A stretch of DNA of 64,000 nucleotides from Labedaea rhizosphaerae. Lineage in GTDB: Bacteria; Actinomycetota; Actinomycetes; Mycobacteriales; Pseudonocardiaceae. A program made the position numbers and the translations under genes. The notes under the pieces were generated by a model, which was not told the DNA's origin, ran no database searches, and was given only the letters and a program-made list of their open reading frames with translations. Every line of letters starts with the position of its first letter. Position 1 is the stretch's first letter. The DNA lies in assembly GCF_004362825.1 (NCBI RefSeq), contig NZ_SNXZ01000001.1:496001-560000 (forward strand), written 5' to 3'. Of the stretch, positions 34,239 through 44,909 are shown piece by piece.

Positions 34239-35120
34239 CTACTCCAACGGGGTGAGTCCCCAGCGTCCGTGCCAATCCGCTCCAGGGGCGACGGTCAACA
34301 CGTCCACACCGGAGTTGAGCGCGTCCGGCGGGCACGTCATGGGCTCGATCGCGACGGCCCGGCCGGGGCGGCCGGGGAACTCCGGCGGCGTGAAGACCTG
34401 CACCCAGCGGAAGTCCGGGTCCGCCCAGACCTGCACGCCGCCGTCCGGGCCACGCAAGGCGTGCCGGATCAACCCGTCCGCGCCGGGTTCGCAGCCGCCG
34501 AACGGGGTGTCCAGGTCAGCGGTCTTCAGGACGATGTCCTTGTCCGCCAACGAAACCGGGTCGCCGTTGGGAATCATGGAGTCGGCGTCGAGCGGAAGCC
34601 GGGTCGTGGCCGCGAGGCTGAGCACGCATTCGTCCACATCGGTCGCACCGGGCCGTGGATAGGGGTGCACGCCGACACCGAACGGCATGTCCGCGTCGCC
34701 CAGGTTGTGCACGCCGTGGCGCACGGTCAGACCGTTGGCGTCGAGTGAGTACCGGATCGTCGTGCGGAACCGGAACGGCCAGCCGGGCGCGCCGTCGACG
34801 GTGATCTCCAGTTCGACGTGGCTGTCGCCGCGGTCGCTGACCGTCCACGGGTCGCGCCGGACGAGCCCGTGGATCGCGTTGCCACGCGCGGGTTCGGTCA
34901 CCTCGAGCTGGTGGCCCTGCCAGCTCGCCCCGGCGACCCGGTTCGGCCAAGGCACCAGGACGCAGCCCGCCCCCAGCGGCGGCTTCTCCTCGGCCGGGAA
35001 CGTCTCCAGGTAAGGGACGCCGCCCCGCTCGAAAACCCGCAACCCGGCACCGACGGTCGTGACGACCGCGCGATGCCCGTCGCCGCTGATCTCCAGTTGC
35101 TCACCCGTCGGAAGCGCCAT
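34239..35120 (-). CDS. Aldose 1-epimerase (galactose mutarotase) family protein
   Basis: 293 residues. The beta-sandwich motifs are clear: VLVPWPNRVAG near residue 57, AIHGLVRRDPW near 84 (catalytic His), GVGVHPYPR near 147 (second His), and a C-terminal CxEPMT-like segment AIEPMTCPPDAL near 257 with the catalytic Glu. It interconverts alpha and beta anomers of an aldose. It lies ten bases upstream of the amidohydrolase gene on the same strand. Which sugar is used is unknown. Confidence 0.9.
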   Translation of the reverse strand: MALPTGEQLEISGDGHRAVVTTVGAGLRVFERGGVPYLETFPAEEKPPLGAGCVLVPWPNRVAGASWQGHQLEVTEPARGNAIHGLVRRDPWTVSDRGDSHVELEITVDGAPGWPFRFRTTIRYSLDANGLTVRHGVHNLGDADMPFGVGVHPYPRPGATDVDECVLSLAATTRLPLDADSMIPNGDPVSLADKDIVLKTADLDTPFGGCEPGADGLIRHALRGPDGGVQVWADPDFRWVQVFTPPEFPGRPGRAVAIEPMTCPPDALNSGVDVLTVAPGADWHGRWGLTPLE

Positions 35121-35157
35121 GGGACGCGAACATACCGGCCGGATCCGCCCGCCGCGA

Positions 35158-36222
35158 TCATCCCGCTCCGATCACCTCGGCGGCGTGCAACGCCGCGGCC
35201 AGGGCGTCCGGGTCGCCGGTGTGGTCGAAGACGTCCACGGCGGTGTCGGCGAACTTGATGACGTGCTCGTCGCCGTGGCGGGCGGCCCGGTCGAAGACCT
35301 CGGCGACCGGGTCGCTGTCGGTCGGCGTGGGACCGGGGAACGGCAGCGGCGTGGCCGGCGCGTACGCCGACGTGATGGCCGCGCACGCCGCCCACACCGC
35401 GGCGAAGCTGTCCGCCCACACGGTCTTCGGCAGCACGGGCAGCACCTGCCGCACGGCGTTCGGCGCGGTCGCGGTGTGCACGAGCAGCACCGGGCTCGCG
35501 GCGCCGTGCGTGCGGTAGCGCAGGACGCCCTCGGTCATCAGGTCGAGGAGGCGGTCCGGGACGTCGTCGGGATCGGCCGCCGGGCGCAGCGCGGCCACCG
35601 CGTCCGGCCAGCCCGCCAGGTCGGCGAGGCGGCCGATCCGGTGCGCGATCACGCCGGTCTGGTCGGCAAGGCGCGGCACGGCGGTCAGGGCGTCACCCGC
35701 CCGCAGGTTCCCTACCGGGGCGGTCACCCCGGGCAGCACTCGCCAGCGCGCGGCCCAGAAGGCCAGTCCGTACGCAAGTTCCGTAACCGCGACCCGATCG
35801 CTCTCCGAAGCACGCAGCGCGCGCACCGCGTGGCCGACACGGATGACGCCGTGCGTCGAGCCCGCCACGATGCCGGGCAGCAGCCGGGGCCACCACTCGC
35901 CGAGCACGTCCCGCCACGGGCGCTCCGCAAGCTCGCGGCCGAAGAACGTCGTCCAGTCGCCGACGCGGCGGTGATCGCCCAGTGCGGGCCGCCAGTCGTC
36001 ACGCACGATCGGGGCGACGCTGCCGGGCAGGTCGGTCAACCGGCCGAGGTAGCGGTCGAGCCAGTGGTGGACGTCCAGGTCGAGCCCGCGGCGGACCATC
36101 ACCTCGACGGCCATCGGACCGTGGTTGGTCAGGCCGTGGTTGCCTTCCTCGTCGCCGCCGAATTCCGGGCCTTTGCCGTGCAACCGCAGGTAGGCCTCGT
36201 CGAGCAGTTCGTTCGTCGTCAT
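35158..36222 (-). CDS. Questin oxidase-like protein (DUF4243)
   Basis: 354 residues. The N-terminus with HGKGPEFGGDEEGNHGLTNHGPMAVE and the STHGVIRVGHAVRAL segment near residue 120 are typical of the questin oxidase family. That family includes fungal GedK-type Baeyer-Villiger-like enzymes that open anthraquinone rings. Bacterial members are uncharacterised. No cofactor motif is seen. It is divergent from the DUF5937-type regulator at 36288, with an operator-like dyad between them. Confidence 0.8.
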   Translation of the reverse strand: MTTNELLDEAYLRLHGKGPEFGGDEEGNHGLTNHGPMAVEVMVRRGLDLDVHHWLDRYLGRLTDLPGSVAPIVRDDWRPALGDHRRVGDWTTFFGRELAERPWRDVLGEWWPRLLPGIVAGSTHGVIRVGHAVRALRASESDRVAVTELAYGLAFWAARWRVLPGVTAPVGNLRAGDALTAVPRLADQTGVIAHRIGRLADLAGWPDAVAALRPAADPDDVPDRLLDLMTEGVLRYRTHGAASPVLLVHTATAPNAVRQVLPVLPKTVWADSFAAVWAACAAITSAYAPATPLPFPGPTPTDSDPVAEVFDRAARHGDEHVIKFADTAVDVFDHTGDPDALAAALHAAEVIGAG

Positions 36223-36260
36223 GGCGGCAAGTTTGGTGACCAGCGCGCCGGATGCCGATG

Positions 36261-36278
36261 ATTAGTTCTGAGCCTAAT
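36261..36278. promoter_or_regulatory. Operator-like dyad ATTAG-N8-CTAAT
   Basis: An 18-base inverted repeat between the questin oxidase-like gene (start 36222) and the regulator (start 36288). The core TTAGTTC...CTAA recurs in the promoter of the MFS gene at 38628-38640, which suggests a shared regulator. Confidence 0.5.
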
Positions 36279-36287
36279 CTCGTGGGC

Positions 36288-37358
36288 GTGATCAGACTGC
36301 GGTTCGACCTCGGCCGCGTGCGGTTCGCCTGCTCCCCGCTCTGGGAAGCGGTGACCAGCGTGCGCCGGCTCGCGGCACCGTCCGGGCTGCACCGGCCGTG
36401 GCTCGCCGCCGTGCAACCGAGGCTCGACGAGGTCACGGACATGGACCTGCTCACCACCGTGATCCGCCCGGCCGGGTACCTGCCGGACTTCCTGCACCCG
36501 GTCCCGATGCGCCGCGAACCGACGTTCGAGGCACAGCTCGCGACACTCCGCGAGACCGATCCGGAACGTGTCAGCGCCGAACTGGCGCACCTCGCGCAGC
36601 ACCCGGTGGCGATGCCCGGACCTGGACGGGCGCAGCGAGAGGCGGCCCTCGCCGAGGCCGCGGCGGCTCCGGAGGCCACGCTCGACCGGCTCGTGGCCGC
36701 ACTGGCCGCGTACTGGCGGGTGGCGATCGAACCGCATTGGCCGTCGATGCGCGCGTTGCTGCACGCGGACCTGACGCACCGGCTCGAGGAGCTCGCCGCG
36801 GGTGGCGTGCGGCAGGTGTTCCGCACCCTGCACCCCTCGGTACGCCTGCACGGCGAGTGGCTGCACGTGGTCAAGTACTACGACGGGACCGCGGACCTCG
36901 GCGACCAGCAGGTCGTGCTGATCCCGTGCGTGTTCGCGTGGCCGGACGTGCTGGTGCGCACCGCGGAACCCAGCCCGGCGCTCACGTACGCACCGCGGGG
37001 CGTCGGCAAGCTGTGGGAGTCACGCACCCCGCGTGGCCGGTCGCCGTTGGCCGGGGTGCTCGGCGCGACCCGCGCGGCGATCCTCACGCAGCTGGACCTG
37101 CCGATGGCCACCGATCACCTCGCGGTCCAGCTCGACCTCGCCGCGCCGACGGTCAACGTGCACCTGAAGGCGTTGCAGGAGGCCGGGCTCCTCACCTCCC
37201 GCCGGGCCGGACGGCACGTGCTGTACCGCCGCACCGAACTCGGCGACCAGCTCTGCGCGGCCGCGAGCGCCGGTCAGGCGGGCTCGGCCGCCGGACGGCC
37301 GGCCTCGTCCGCGGTCATGGCCGGTGCTTCCGCTTCGGTGGCCGCCGGAGCCCGGTAG
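36288..37358 (+). CDS. DUF5937/ArsR-type winged-helix regulator
   Basis: 356 residues from GTG 36288. Residues 1-245 form the DUF5937-type sensing domain, beginning IRLRFDLGRVRFACSPLWEAV. Residues about 250-315 are an ArsR-like winged helix (LGATRAAILTQLDLP, then DLAAPTVNVHLKALQEAGLL and the RRAGRHVLYRRT wing). The last 40 residues are Ala-rich and overlap the convergent MFS gene by 85 bases. Such regulators usually sit beside an MFS exporter and repress it. Dyads of similar sequence upstream of both genes fit that. Confidence 0.85.
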   Translation: MIRLRFDLGRVRFACSPLWEAVTSVRRLAAPSGLHRPWLAAVQPRLDEVTDMDLLTTVIRPAGYLPDFLHPVPMRREPTFEAQLATLRETDPERVSAELAHLAQHPVAMPGPGRAQREAALAEAAAAPEATLDRLVAALAAYWRVAIEPHWPSMRALLHADLTHRLEELAAGGVRQVFRTLHPSVRLHGEWLHVVKYYDGTADLGDQQVVLIPCVFAWPDVLVRTAEPSPALTYAPRGVGKLWESRTPRGRSPLAGVLGATRAAILTQLDLPMATDHLAVQLDLAAPTVNVHLKALQEAGLLTSRRAGRHVLYRRTELGDQLCAAASAGQAGSAAGRPASSAVMAGASASVAAGAR

Positions 37359-38617
37359 CGCCAGAACACCGGCAGGCACGCGGCCGCGACGACCGTCAGC
37401 ACGACGACCAGCACGCCACCGCCGGCGGCCGCGGCGGCCGTCCCGGTGGCGGCCGCGGTCCACCCGTGCACCAGGTCGGCGATGCGCGGCCCACCGGCCA
37501 CGACCACGGTGAAGACGCCCTGCATGCGGCCACGCATCTCGTCGGTGGCGGCGGTCTGCAGGATCGCGCTGCGGTAGACCATGCTCGTCATGTCGGCGGC
37601 GCCGCCGAGGGCGAGGAACACCACGGCGAGCCACAGCGAGGACGCCAGGCCGAAGCCCGCCATCGCCACGCCCCACACGCAAACGGACACGATGACCGCG
37701 GCGCCGTGGCGACGGAGCCTGGAGAGCCAGCCCGACGAGATGCCGCACAGCAACGCGCCCACCGGGATCGCCGAGTACAGCAGGCCGAGCGCGATGCCGC
37801 CGCCCGGTGGGTCGCCGAAGGCGCGCTCGGCCATCTCCGGGAACAGCGCCCTCGGCATGCCTGCCACCATCGCGATGATGTCGGCGAGGAACGACATCAG
37901 CAGCACCTTCTGCGCTGCCATGTAACGGAAGCCGTCCAGCACGTCGCGCAGCCCGGCCCGGCGTTGCGGCCCGGAGAGCGGCGGGATCTTCGGCAGCCGC
38001 CACACCGCCCACATCGACAGGCACAGCGCGGTGGCGTCGAACAAGTACAAGGTGGACAGTCCGACGAACGGCAGCAACGTCCCGGCGAGCAGCGGCCCGA
38101 GCACCATGCCGAACTGCGCGACCGTCGATCCCAGCGCGATGGCCGCGGGCAGCAGGTCCACCGGCACGAGCCGCGCGATGGCGGCCGTGCGCGTCGGCAT
38201 GTTCACCGCGAAGAAGGCCTGTTGCAGGCCAAGCAGCACCAGCACGACCCAGACCGAGTCGAGTCCGAGGAACGCCTGCAACCACAGCAACGCCGACGTG
38301 AGCGCGATCCCCGCGTTGCTCACGAGCATCACGGTGCGCCGGTCGACGGTGTCGGCGATCGCGCCGCCCCACAGCCCGAACACCAGCAGGGGCACCAGCG
38401 CGACCGCGCCGGTCAGACCGACGAAGCCGGACGAACCCGTGAGGTCGTAGACCTGCTTCGGTACGGCGACCGCGGTGAACTGGCTGCCGATGGCGGTGAC
38501 GATCGTCGTGGTCCACAGCCTGCGGTACGCGGCAACGCGCAGCGGGCGGCGGTCGATGATCAGTGAGCTCAGCAGGCCACGGGCGCGTGATCGCGTCTTC
38601 TGGGCTGCGGCACTCAC
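37274..38617 (-). CDS. MFS transporter, EntS-like/drug exporter type
   Basis: A 447-residue major facilitator with 12 predicted membrane segments. It starts after a 25-residue basic leader (YRRLWTTTIVTAIGSQFTAVAVP is TM1). The MFS A-motif is GAIADTVDRRTVML near residue 83, and MRGRMQGVF near 365 is its repeat in the second half. The type is that of enterobactin-exporter or macrolide-efflux MFS proteins. The Ala/Glu-rich tail overlaps the regulator gene. Its promoter carries a TTAG/CTAA dyad like that of the regulator. Confidence 0.88.
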   Translation of the reverse strand: MSAAAQKTRSRARGLLSSLIIDRRPLRVAAYRRLWTTTIVTAIGSQFTAVAVPKQVYDLTGSSGFVGLTGAVALVPLLVFGLWGGAIADTVDRRTVMLVSNAGIALTSALLWLQAFLGLDSVWVVLVLLGLQQAFFAVNMPTRTAAIARLVPVDLLPAAIALGSTVAQFGMVLGPLLAGTLLPFVGLSTLYLFDATALCLSMWAVWRLPKIPPLSGPQRRAGLRDVLDGFRYMAAQKVLLMSFLADIIAMVAGMPRALFPEMAERAFGDPPGGGIALGLLYSAIPVGALLCGISSGWLSRLRRHGAAVIVSVCVWGVAMAGFGLASSLWLAVVFLALGGAADMTSMVYRSAILQTAATDEMRGRMQGVFTVVVAGGPRIADLVHGWTAAATGTAAAAAGGGVLVVVLTVVAAACLPVFWRYRAPAATEAEAPAMTADEAGRPAAEPA

Positions 38618-38620
38618 GGT

Positions 38621-38642
38621 CGTTAGCTTAGTTCAGCTAACG
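38621..38642. promoter_or_regulatory. Operator-like palindrome in the MFS promoter
   Basis: CGTTAGC (38621-38627) and GCTAACG (38636-38642) are perfect inverted arms just upstream of the MFS start at 38617. The inner TTAGTTCAGCTAA resembles the dyad at 36261-36278. Confidence 0.5.
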
Positions 38643-38679
38643 ACCTCGGTTCGTGTGGTGTCGACGACAGACGCCCCGG

Positions 38680-39354
38680 TCAGGGGCCGATGCGCTGGAT
38701 GCGCCACGCACCGTCGCGGGTCTGCCGGAAGCGCAGCCGGTCGTGCATCCGGTCCTGCCGGCCCTGCCAGAACTCCACGACCTCGGGCCGGATCCGCCAG
38801 CCGCCCCAGTGCGGCGGCACCGGCACCTCGTCGACGTCCTCGAACCGCCGCTCCACGGCCGCGAGCGCGGACTCCAGCGACTGCCGCCCGCTCACCACCG
38901 CCGACTGCGGGGAGGCCCACGCGCCCAGCTGCGAACCGCGCGGCCGCTGCGCCCAGTACGCCGCCGTCTCCTGCAGGCTCACCTTGTCCACCGTGCCGCG
39001 CACGTGCGCCTGGCGGTGCAGCCCGTACCAGGGGAAGGTCGCCGACGCGTAGCGCGTGGCCATCAGGTCGTGGCTCTTCGTCGACGTGTAGTTGGTGAAG
39101 AAGACGACGCCACGCTCGTCGAGGCCCTTGAGCAGCACGGTCCGCGAGGACGGCAGGCCGTCAGCGTCCGCGGTCGCCAGCACCATGGCGTTCGCCTCGG
39201 GCAGCCCGGCCGCGACCGCCTCGTCCAGCCACGCCTTCAACTGCTCGTGCCAGGTCGGGAGGAGCTGCGCTTCGCTGAGTTCGCCGTGTTCGTAGGAGAC
39301 ACGCATCGCCGGCAGGTTGATGGCGGATTCGGACGCGAGCGTCACGTCGGGCAT
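38680..39354 (-). CDS. pdxH: Pyridoxamine 5'-phosphate oxidase
   Basis: 224 residues from ATG 39354. The FMN/PLP-binding features are complete: SSRTVLLKGLDERGVVFFTNY near residue 68, KSHDLMA, WYGLHRQAHVRG, and the C-terminal EFWQGRQDRMHDRLRFR. The enzyme oxidises pyridoxamine or pyridoxine 5'-phosphate to PLP. It is divergent from the second citrate synthase gene over a 536-base intergenic region. Length equals the actinobacterial norm. Confidence 0.95.
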   Translation of the reverse strand: MPDVTLASESAINLPAMRVSYEHGELSEAQLLPTWHEQLKAWLDEAVAAGLPEANAMVLATADADGLPSSRTVLLKGLDERGVVFFTNYTSTKSHDLMATRYASATFPWYGLHRQAHVRGTVDKVSLQETAAYWAQRPRGSQLGAWASPQSAVVSGRQSLESALAAVERRFEDVDEVPVPPHWGGWRIRPEVVEFWQGRQDRMHDRLRFRQTRDGAWRIQRIGP

Positions 39355-39890
39355 GCGGTCCCTCCAGCGGTTCTGTCGGCGGCCTGCGCTGCCACGTTGT
39401 GACGCGGCGTGCGGAACTCCGACGGTACGGGGAAGCGGGCTGGGGCGAAACCGGGACGAACGGTGAGAACGCACACGACAAACGGTGTTTCACGTGCGCA
39501 TGAACACCAGTAGCCCGACCTGCCACCACCATGGTGATGGCGACTCGTCCGCACCGGTGCCGGTCACGGAACCTGGATCGATGTCTTGATCGATGCCGCT
39601 CCCGACATGCGGAAACGTAGGACGTGAGGTTCACCGCACTGCCCCGTGGGGCGGCCGGATTCATCGGATTCACCGGATCGGAGCAACACAAGCCAAGCGA
39701 CAACCGCCGATTTCTGGATCGTTCACGGAATCGTGACCGAAGACACCACGCAGGGCAATTGCCAACCGTCTGATCGGAGGAGCAGTGTTCGCTTGAGCCG
39801 CGCAGTGCTGCCCGGCCGGAGCGAAGTTGTGCTCGTGCGCCGGCGCCCGCGCGTTTGTCAGTCGGGGATCCAGAAAGGGCAGAACGCACT
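39355..39890. other. 536-base divergent region between pdxH and the second citrate synthase gene
   Basis: It holds the promoters of both genes and is less GC-rich than its surroundings. Visible elements are a dyad GGTGTTTCA-8-TGAACACC (39484-39508), ATCGAT repeats near 39578-39593, and a good ribosome site GGAGGAG (39776-39782) followed by a short reading frame that overlaps the citrate synthase start (39793-39894). I see no protein gene of normal size. Confidence 0.5.
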
Positions 39891-39894
39891 GTGA
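39793..39894 (+). CDS. Possible 33-residue leader peptide coupled to the second citrate synthase
   Basis: A TTG at 39793 lies 10 bases after GGAGGAG (39776-39782), the best ribosome site in the region. The frame encodes 33 residues, with a basic, Val/Arg-rich middle (VVLVRRRPRV), and stops at TGA 39892-39894, overlapping the GTG of the downstream gene by 3 bases. That geometry suits translational coupling or attenuation. It could also be chance, and no homologue is known to me. Confidence 0.3.
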   Translation: MSRAVLPGRSEVVLVRRRPRVCQSGIQKGQNAL

Positions 39895-41042
39895 GCACAC
39901 CTACGATCAATCCGCAGGCGCAATCCGCCGCGGACGAGGACGACGGCTACCGCCCGGGCCTCGAAGGGGTTGTTGCCTTCCGCACCGAGATCGCCGAGCC
40001 CGACCGGGACGGCGGCTCGTTGCGATACCGGGGCGTGAACATCGAGGACCTGGTCGGGCGCGTCACCTTCGGCAACGTGTGGGCGCTGCTCGTCGACGGC
40101 CGGTTCGGGTCGGGATTACCGCCCGCCGAGCCGTTCCCGATCCCGGTGCACACCGGCGACGTCCGCGTCGACGTGCAGGCCGCGCTGGCCATGCTCGCCC
40201 CGATCTGGGGTTACCAGCCGCTGCTGGACATCACCGACGAGGAAGCCCGCGACCAGCTAGCTCGCGCGTCCGTCATGGCGTTGTCGTATGTGGCGCAGTC
40301 GGCGCGCGGCATCGGTGTCCCGGCGATATCGCAGCGCCGCATCGATGAGTGCGCGACCATCACCGAACGGTTCATGGTCCGCTGGCGTGGCGAACCAGAT
40401 CCCGCGCACATCAAGGCGGTCGACGCCTACTGGGTCTCCGCCGCCGAACACGGCCTCAACGCCTCCACCTTCACCGCACGCGTCATCGCCTCGACCGGTG
40501 CCGACGTCGCCGCATCGCTCTCCGGGGCGATCGGCGCCATGTCCGGCCCACTGCACGGTGGCGCTCCCGCCCGCGTGCTGCCCATGATCGCCGAGGTCGA
40601 GCGGGCCGGGGACGCCCGCAAGGTCGTCCGCGACATCCTGGACCGGGGCGATCGGCTGATGGGCTTCGGCCACCGCGTTTACCGTGCGGAGGACCCACGC
40701 GCTCGCGTGCTCCGCCGCACGTGCAAGGAACTCGGCGCCGCGCGCTACGAGGTGGCTGCCGCGCTGGAGCAGGCGGCGCTCGCGGAGCTGCGGGAGCGCA
40801 GGCCGGACCGGGCCATCGAGACCAACGTGGAGTTCTGGGCCGCGGTGATCCTGGACTTCGCCGAGGTGCCGCCGCACATGATGCCCGCGATGTTCACCTG
40901 CGCCCGGACCGCCGGCTGGTGCGCACACGTCATGGAGCAGAAGCGGACCGGACGCCTCGTGCGCCCGTCGGCCCACTACATCGGGCCGGGGCCCCGCAAC
41001 CCGCAGGACGTCGAAGGCTGGGACAGCATCGCCGATCACTGA
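39891..41042 (+). CDS. Citrate synthase/methylcitrate synthase-like protein (CitA type)
   Basis: 383 residues from GTG 39891; TTG 39855 would add 12. Citrate-synthase motifs are present: GPLHGGAPARVL near residue 223, LMGFGHRVYRAEDPR near 257 and TNVEFWAAVILD near 316. The third catalytic segment reads EFW where the primary enzyme has DFY, so the catalytic Asp is replaced by Glu. The N-terminal ~45 residues of the primary enzyme are missing. It corresponds to Rv0889c/CitA, the second citrate synthase of mycobacteria, which sits near serC and gltA2 there as here. Its true activity is uncertain. Confidence 0.85.
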   Translation: MSTPTINPQAQSAADEDDGYRPGLEGVVAFRTEIAEPDRDGGSLRYRGVNIEDLVGRVTFGNVWALLVDGRFGSGLPPAEPFPIPVHTGDVRVDVQAALAMLAPIWGYQPLLDITDEEARDQLARASVMALSYVAQSARGIGVPAISQRRIDECATITERFMVRWRGEPDPAHIKAVDAYWVSAAEHGLNASTFTARVIASTGADVAASLSGAIGAMSGPLHGGAPARVLPMIAEVERAGDARKVVRDILDRGDRLMGFGHRVYRAEDPRARVLRRTCKELGAARYEVAAALEQAALAELRERRPDRAIETNVEFWAAVILDFAEVPPHMMPAMFTCARTAGWCAHVMEQKRTGRLVRPSAHYIGPGPRNPQDVEGWDSIADH

Positions 41043-41080
41043 GTCGCAGGGCTGGAGAGTCCTGTTCGTATGGCTGTGAA

Positions 41081-41111
41081 GAGTGCCCTCGTCGAGCCGG
41101 CGGGGGCACTC
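41081..41111 (+). terminator. Hairpin after the second citrate synthase gene
   Basis: GAGTGCCC (41081-41088) pairs with GGGCACTC (41104-41111) across a GC-rich 15-base loop, 39 bases after the stop. It has no T-run. Confidence 0.55.
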
Positions 41112-41232
41112 GCTGTCGTAGTCCAGGAGGCGTACCGTCACCTCCAGGCAGACACGTTTGGTAGTCATGCGGTCACTGTGGCAGACCCCACCGACAAGAA
41201 CTGGTTCGCAGGTCATCCGCCAGAATGCGGGC

Positions 41233-43840
<2,608 letters not shown>

Positions 43841-43937
43841 TTCACCTGTCAAGGTCTACCCCGGTTCAACCCGCATGTGGTGAACTCCTTACCTGCGCTG
43901 GTCGAGGGCCCGGCGCCTGTGGGAGAGGACCACAGCC

Positions 43938-44765
43938 ATGCGAATGTCCCGGATTCGTGCGGTGGTCGCGGCGGGCGCTGGTGCGCTCGTCGTGGCCGCC
44001 GGTCTGGTCGTCGGCGCCGGATCGGCGTCCGCCGCACCGAGTTACGTCGCGTTAGGCGACTCGTACTCGTCAGGGGTGGGCACCCGCGAGTACATCAACG
44101 ACGGCACCAACTGCATGCGTTCCAACTACGCCTACCCGAAGATCGAGGCGGACCGGCTCGGCGCGACGCTGAGCTTCCAGGCGTGCAGCGGCGCGCGCAC
44201 CGGCGACGTGCTGAGCAACCAGCTCGGCACGCTCAACTCCGGCACGTCCTACGTGACGATCTCCATCGGCGGCAACGACGCGGGCTTCTCCGATGTGATC
44301 ACCCAGTGCGCCAAGCCGTGGCCGTACACCTGCACGTCGCAGATCTCGAACTCGCAGAGCTTCATCCGCAACACGCTGCCCGGCCTGCTGGACAACGTGT
44401 ACAACCAGATCCGCGCGAAGGCGCCGAACGCCCGCGTGGTCGTCGTCGGGTACCCGCGGCTGTTCAACGGTGAGACCTGCAACCTGCTTGCCAGGATCAG
44501 CTCGCAGGAGGAAGCCGACCTGAACACCACGGCCGACATCCTCGCCACCACCACCGCCGGGCGCGCGGCCGCGCACGGATTCGGCTTCGTCGACTCGCGC
44601 GGCCCGTTCACCGGCCACGCCATCTGCGACGACGTCGAATGGCTCAACGGGCTGTCCAACCCGATCACCGAGTCGTACCACCCGAACCGGTCCGGCCAGC
44701 AGGAATTCGCCACCCTCGTGCAACCCCTGCTGACCGCGGGAGTGTCCGCTCCTTCAGCTGCCTGA
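43938..44765 (+). CDS. Secreted SGNH/GDSL hydrolase
   Basis: 275 residues with a clear Sec signal peptide (basic start, Ala/Val core, cleavage at ASA-AP near residue 32). The SGNH blocks are complete: block I GDSYSSGVG near 40 (Ser), block II in the CSGARTGD region, block III SIGGNDAGFSD near 112 (Asn), block V with the Asp/His pair in the NPITESYHPN segment near 245. Six cysteines suggest three disulfides, as in the Streptomyces exfoliatus-type lipases. It is likely an extracellular lipase or esterase. A strong terminator follows. Confidence 0.92.
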   Translation: MRMSRIRAVVAAGAGALVVAAGLVVGAGSASAAPSYVALGDSYSSGVGTREYINDGTNCMRSNYAYPKIEADRLGATLSFQACSGARTGDVLSNQLGTLNSGTSYVTISIGGNDAGFSDVITQCAKPWPYTCTSQISNSQSFIRNTLPGLLDNVYNQIRAKAPNARVVVVGYPRLFNGETCNLLARISSQEEADLNTTADILATTTAGRAAAHGFGFVDSRGPFTGHAICDDVEWLNGLSNPITESYHPNRSGQQEFATLVQPLLTAGVSAPSAA

Positions 44766-44776
44766 TGCTTTCCACG

Positions 44777-44812
44777 AAAAGGGCCGCCTGCACCTGCACT
44801 GGCGGCCCTTTT
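44777..44812 (+). terminator. Rho-independent terminator
   Basis: Perfect 12-base arms AAAAGGGCCGCC (44777-44788) and GGCGGCCCTTTT (44801-44812) with a 12-base loop. The terminal T-run makes this the clearest intrinsic terminator in the window, just after the SGNH hydrolase. Confidence 0.92.
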
Positions 44813-44909
44813 CGCATGCCCGATCGGCTACCCGCACCGACCCGGCACGCACCGGCCCGCGACCTACCTTGAGCGGTGGAATCCAACCACCCGAAGGGGT
44901 TTGTCGCCC

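Noticed and set aside
39486-39496. TGTTTCACGTG, identical to the first 11 bases of the parS centromere site
   Set aside because: The second half (AAACA) does not match at all. A half-site in an intergenic region can arise by chance, and no parAB genes are near. It is also part of a different dyad (39484-39508).
41043-41168. Minus-strand frame beginning at ATG 41168 with a protein-like start
   Set aside because: It has no ribosome site and runs without a stop through the antisense of the second citrate synthase gene, so it is most likely a GC-rich shadow.
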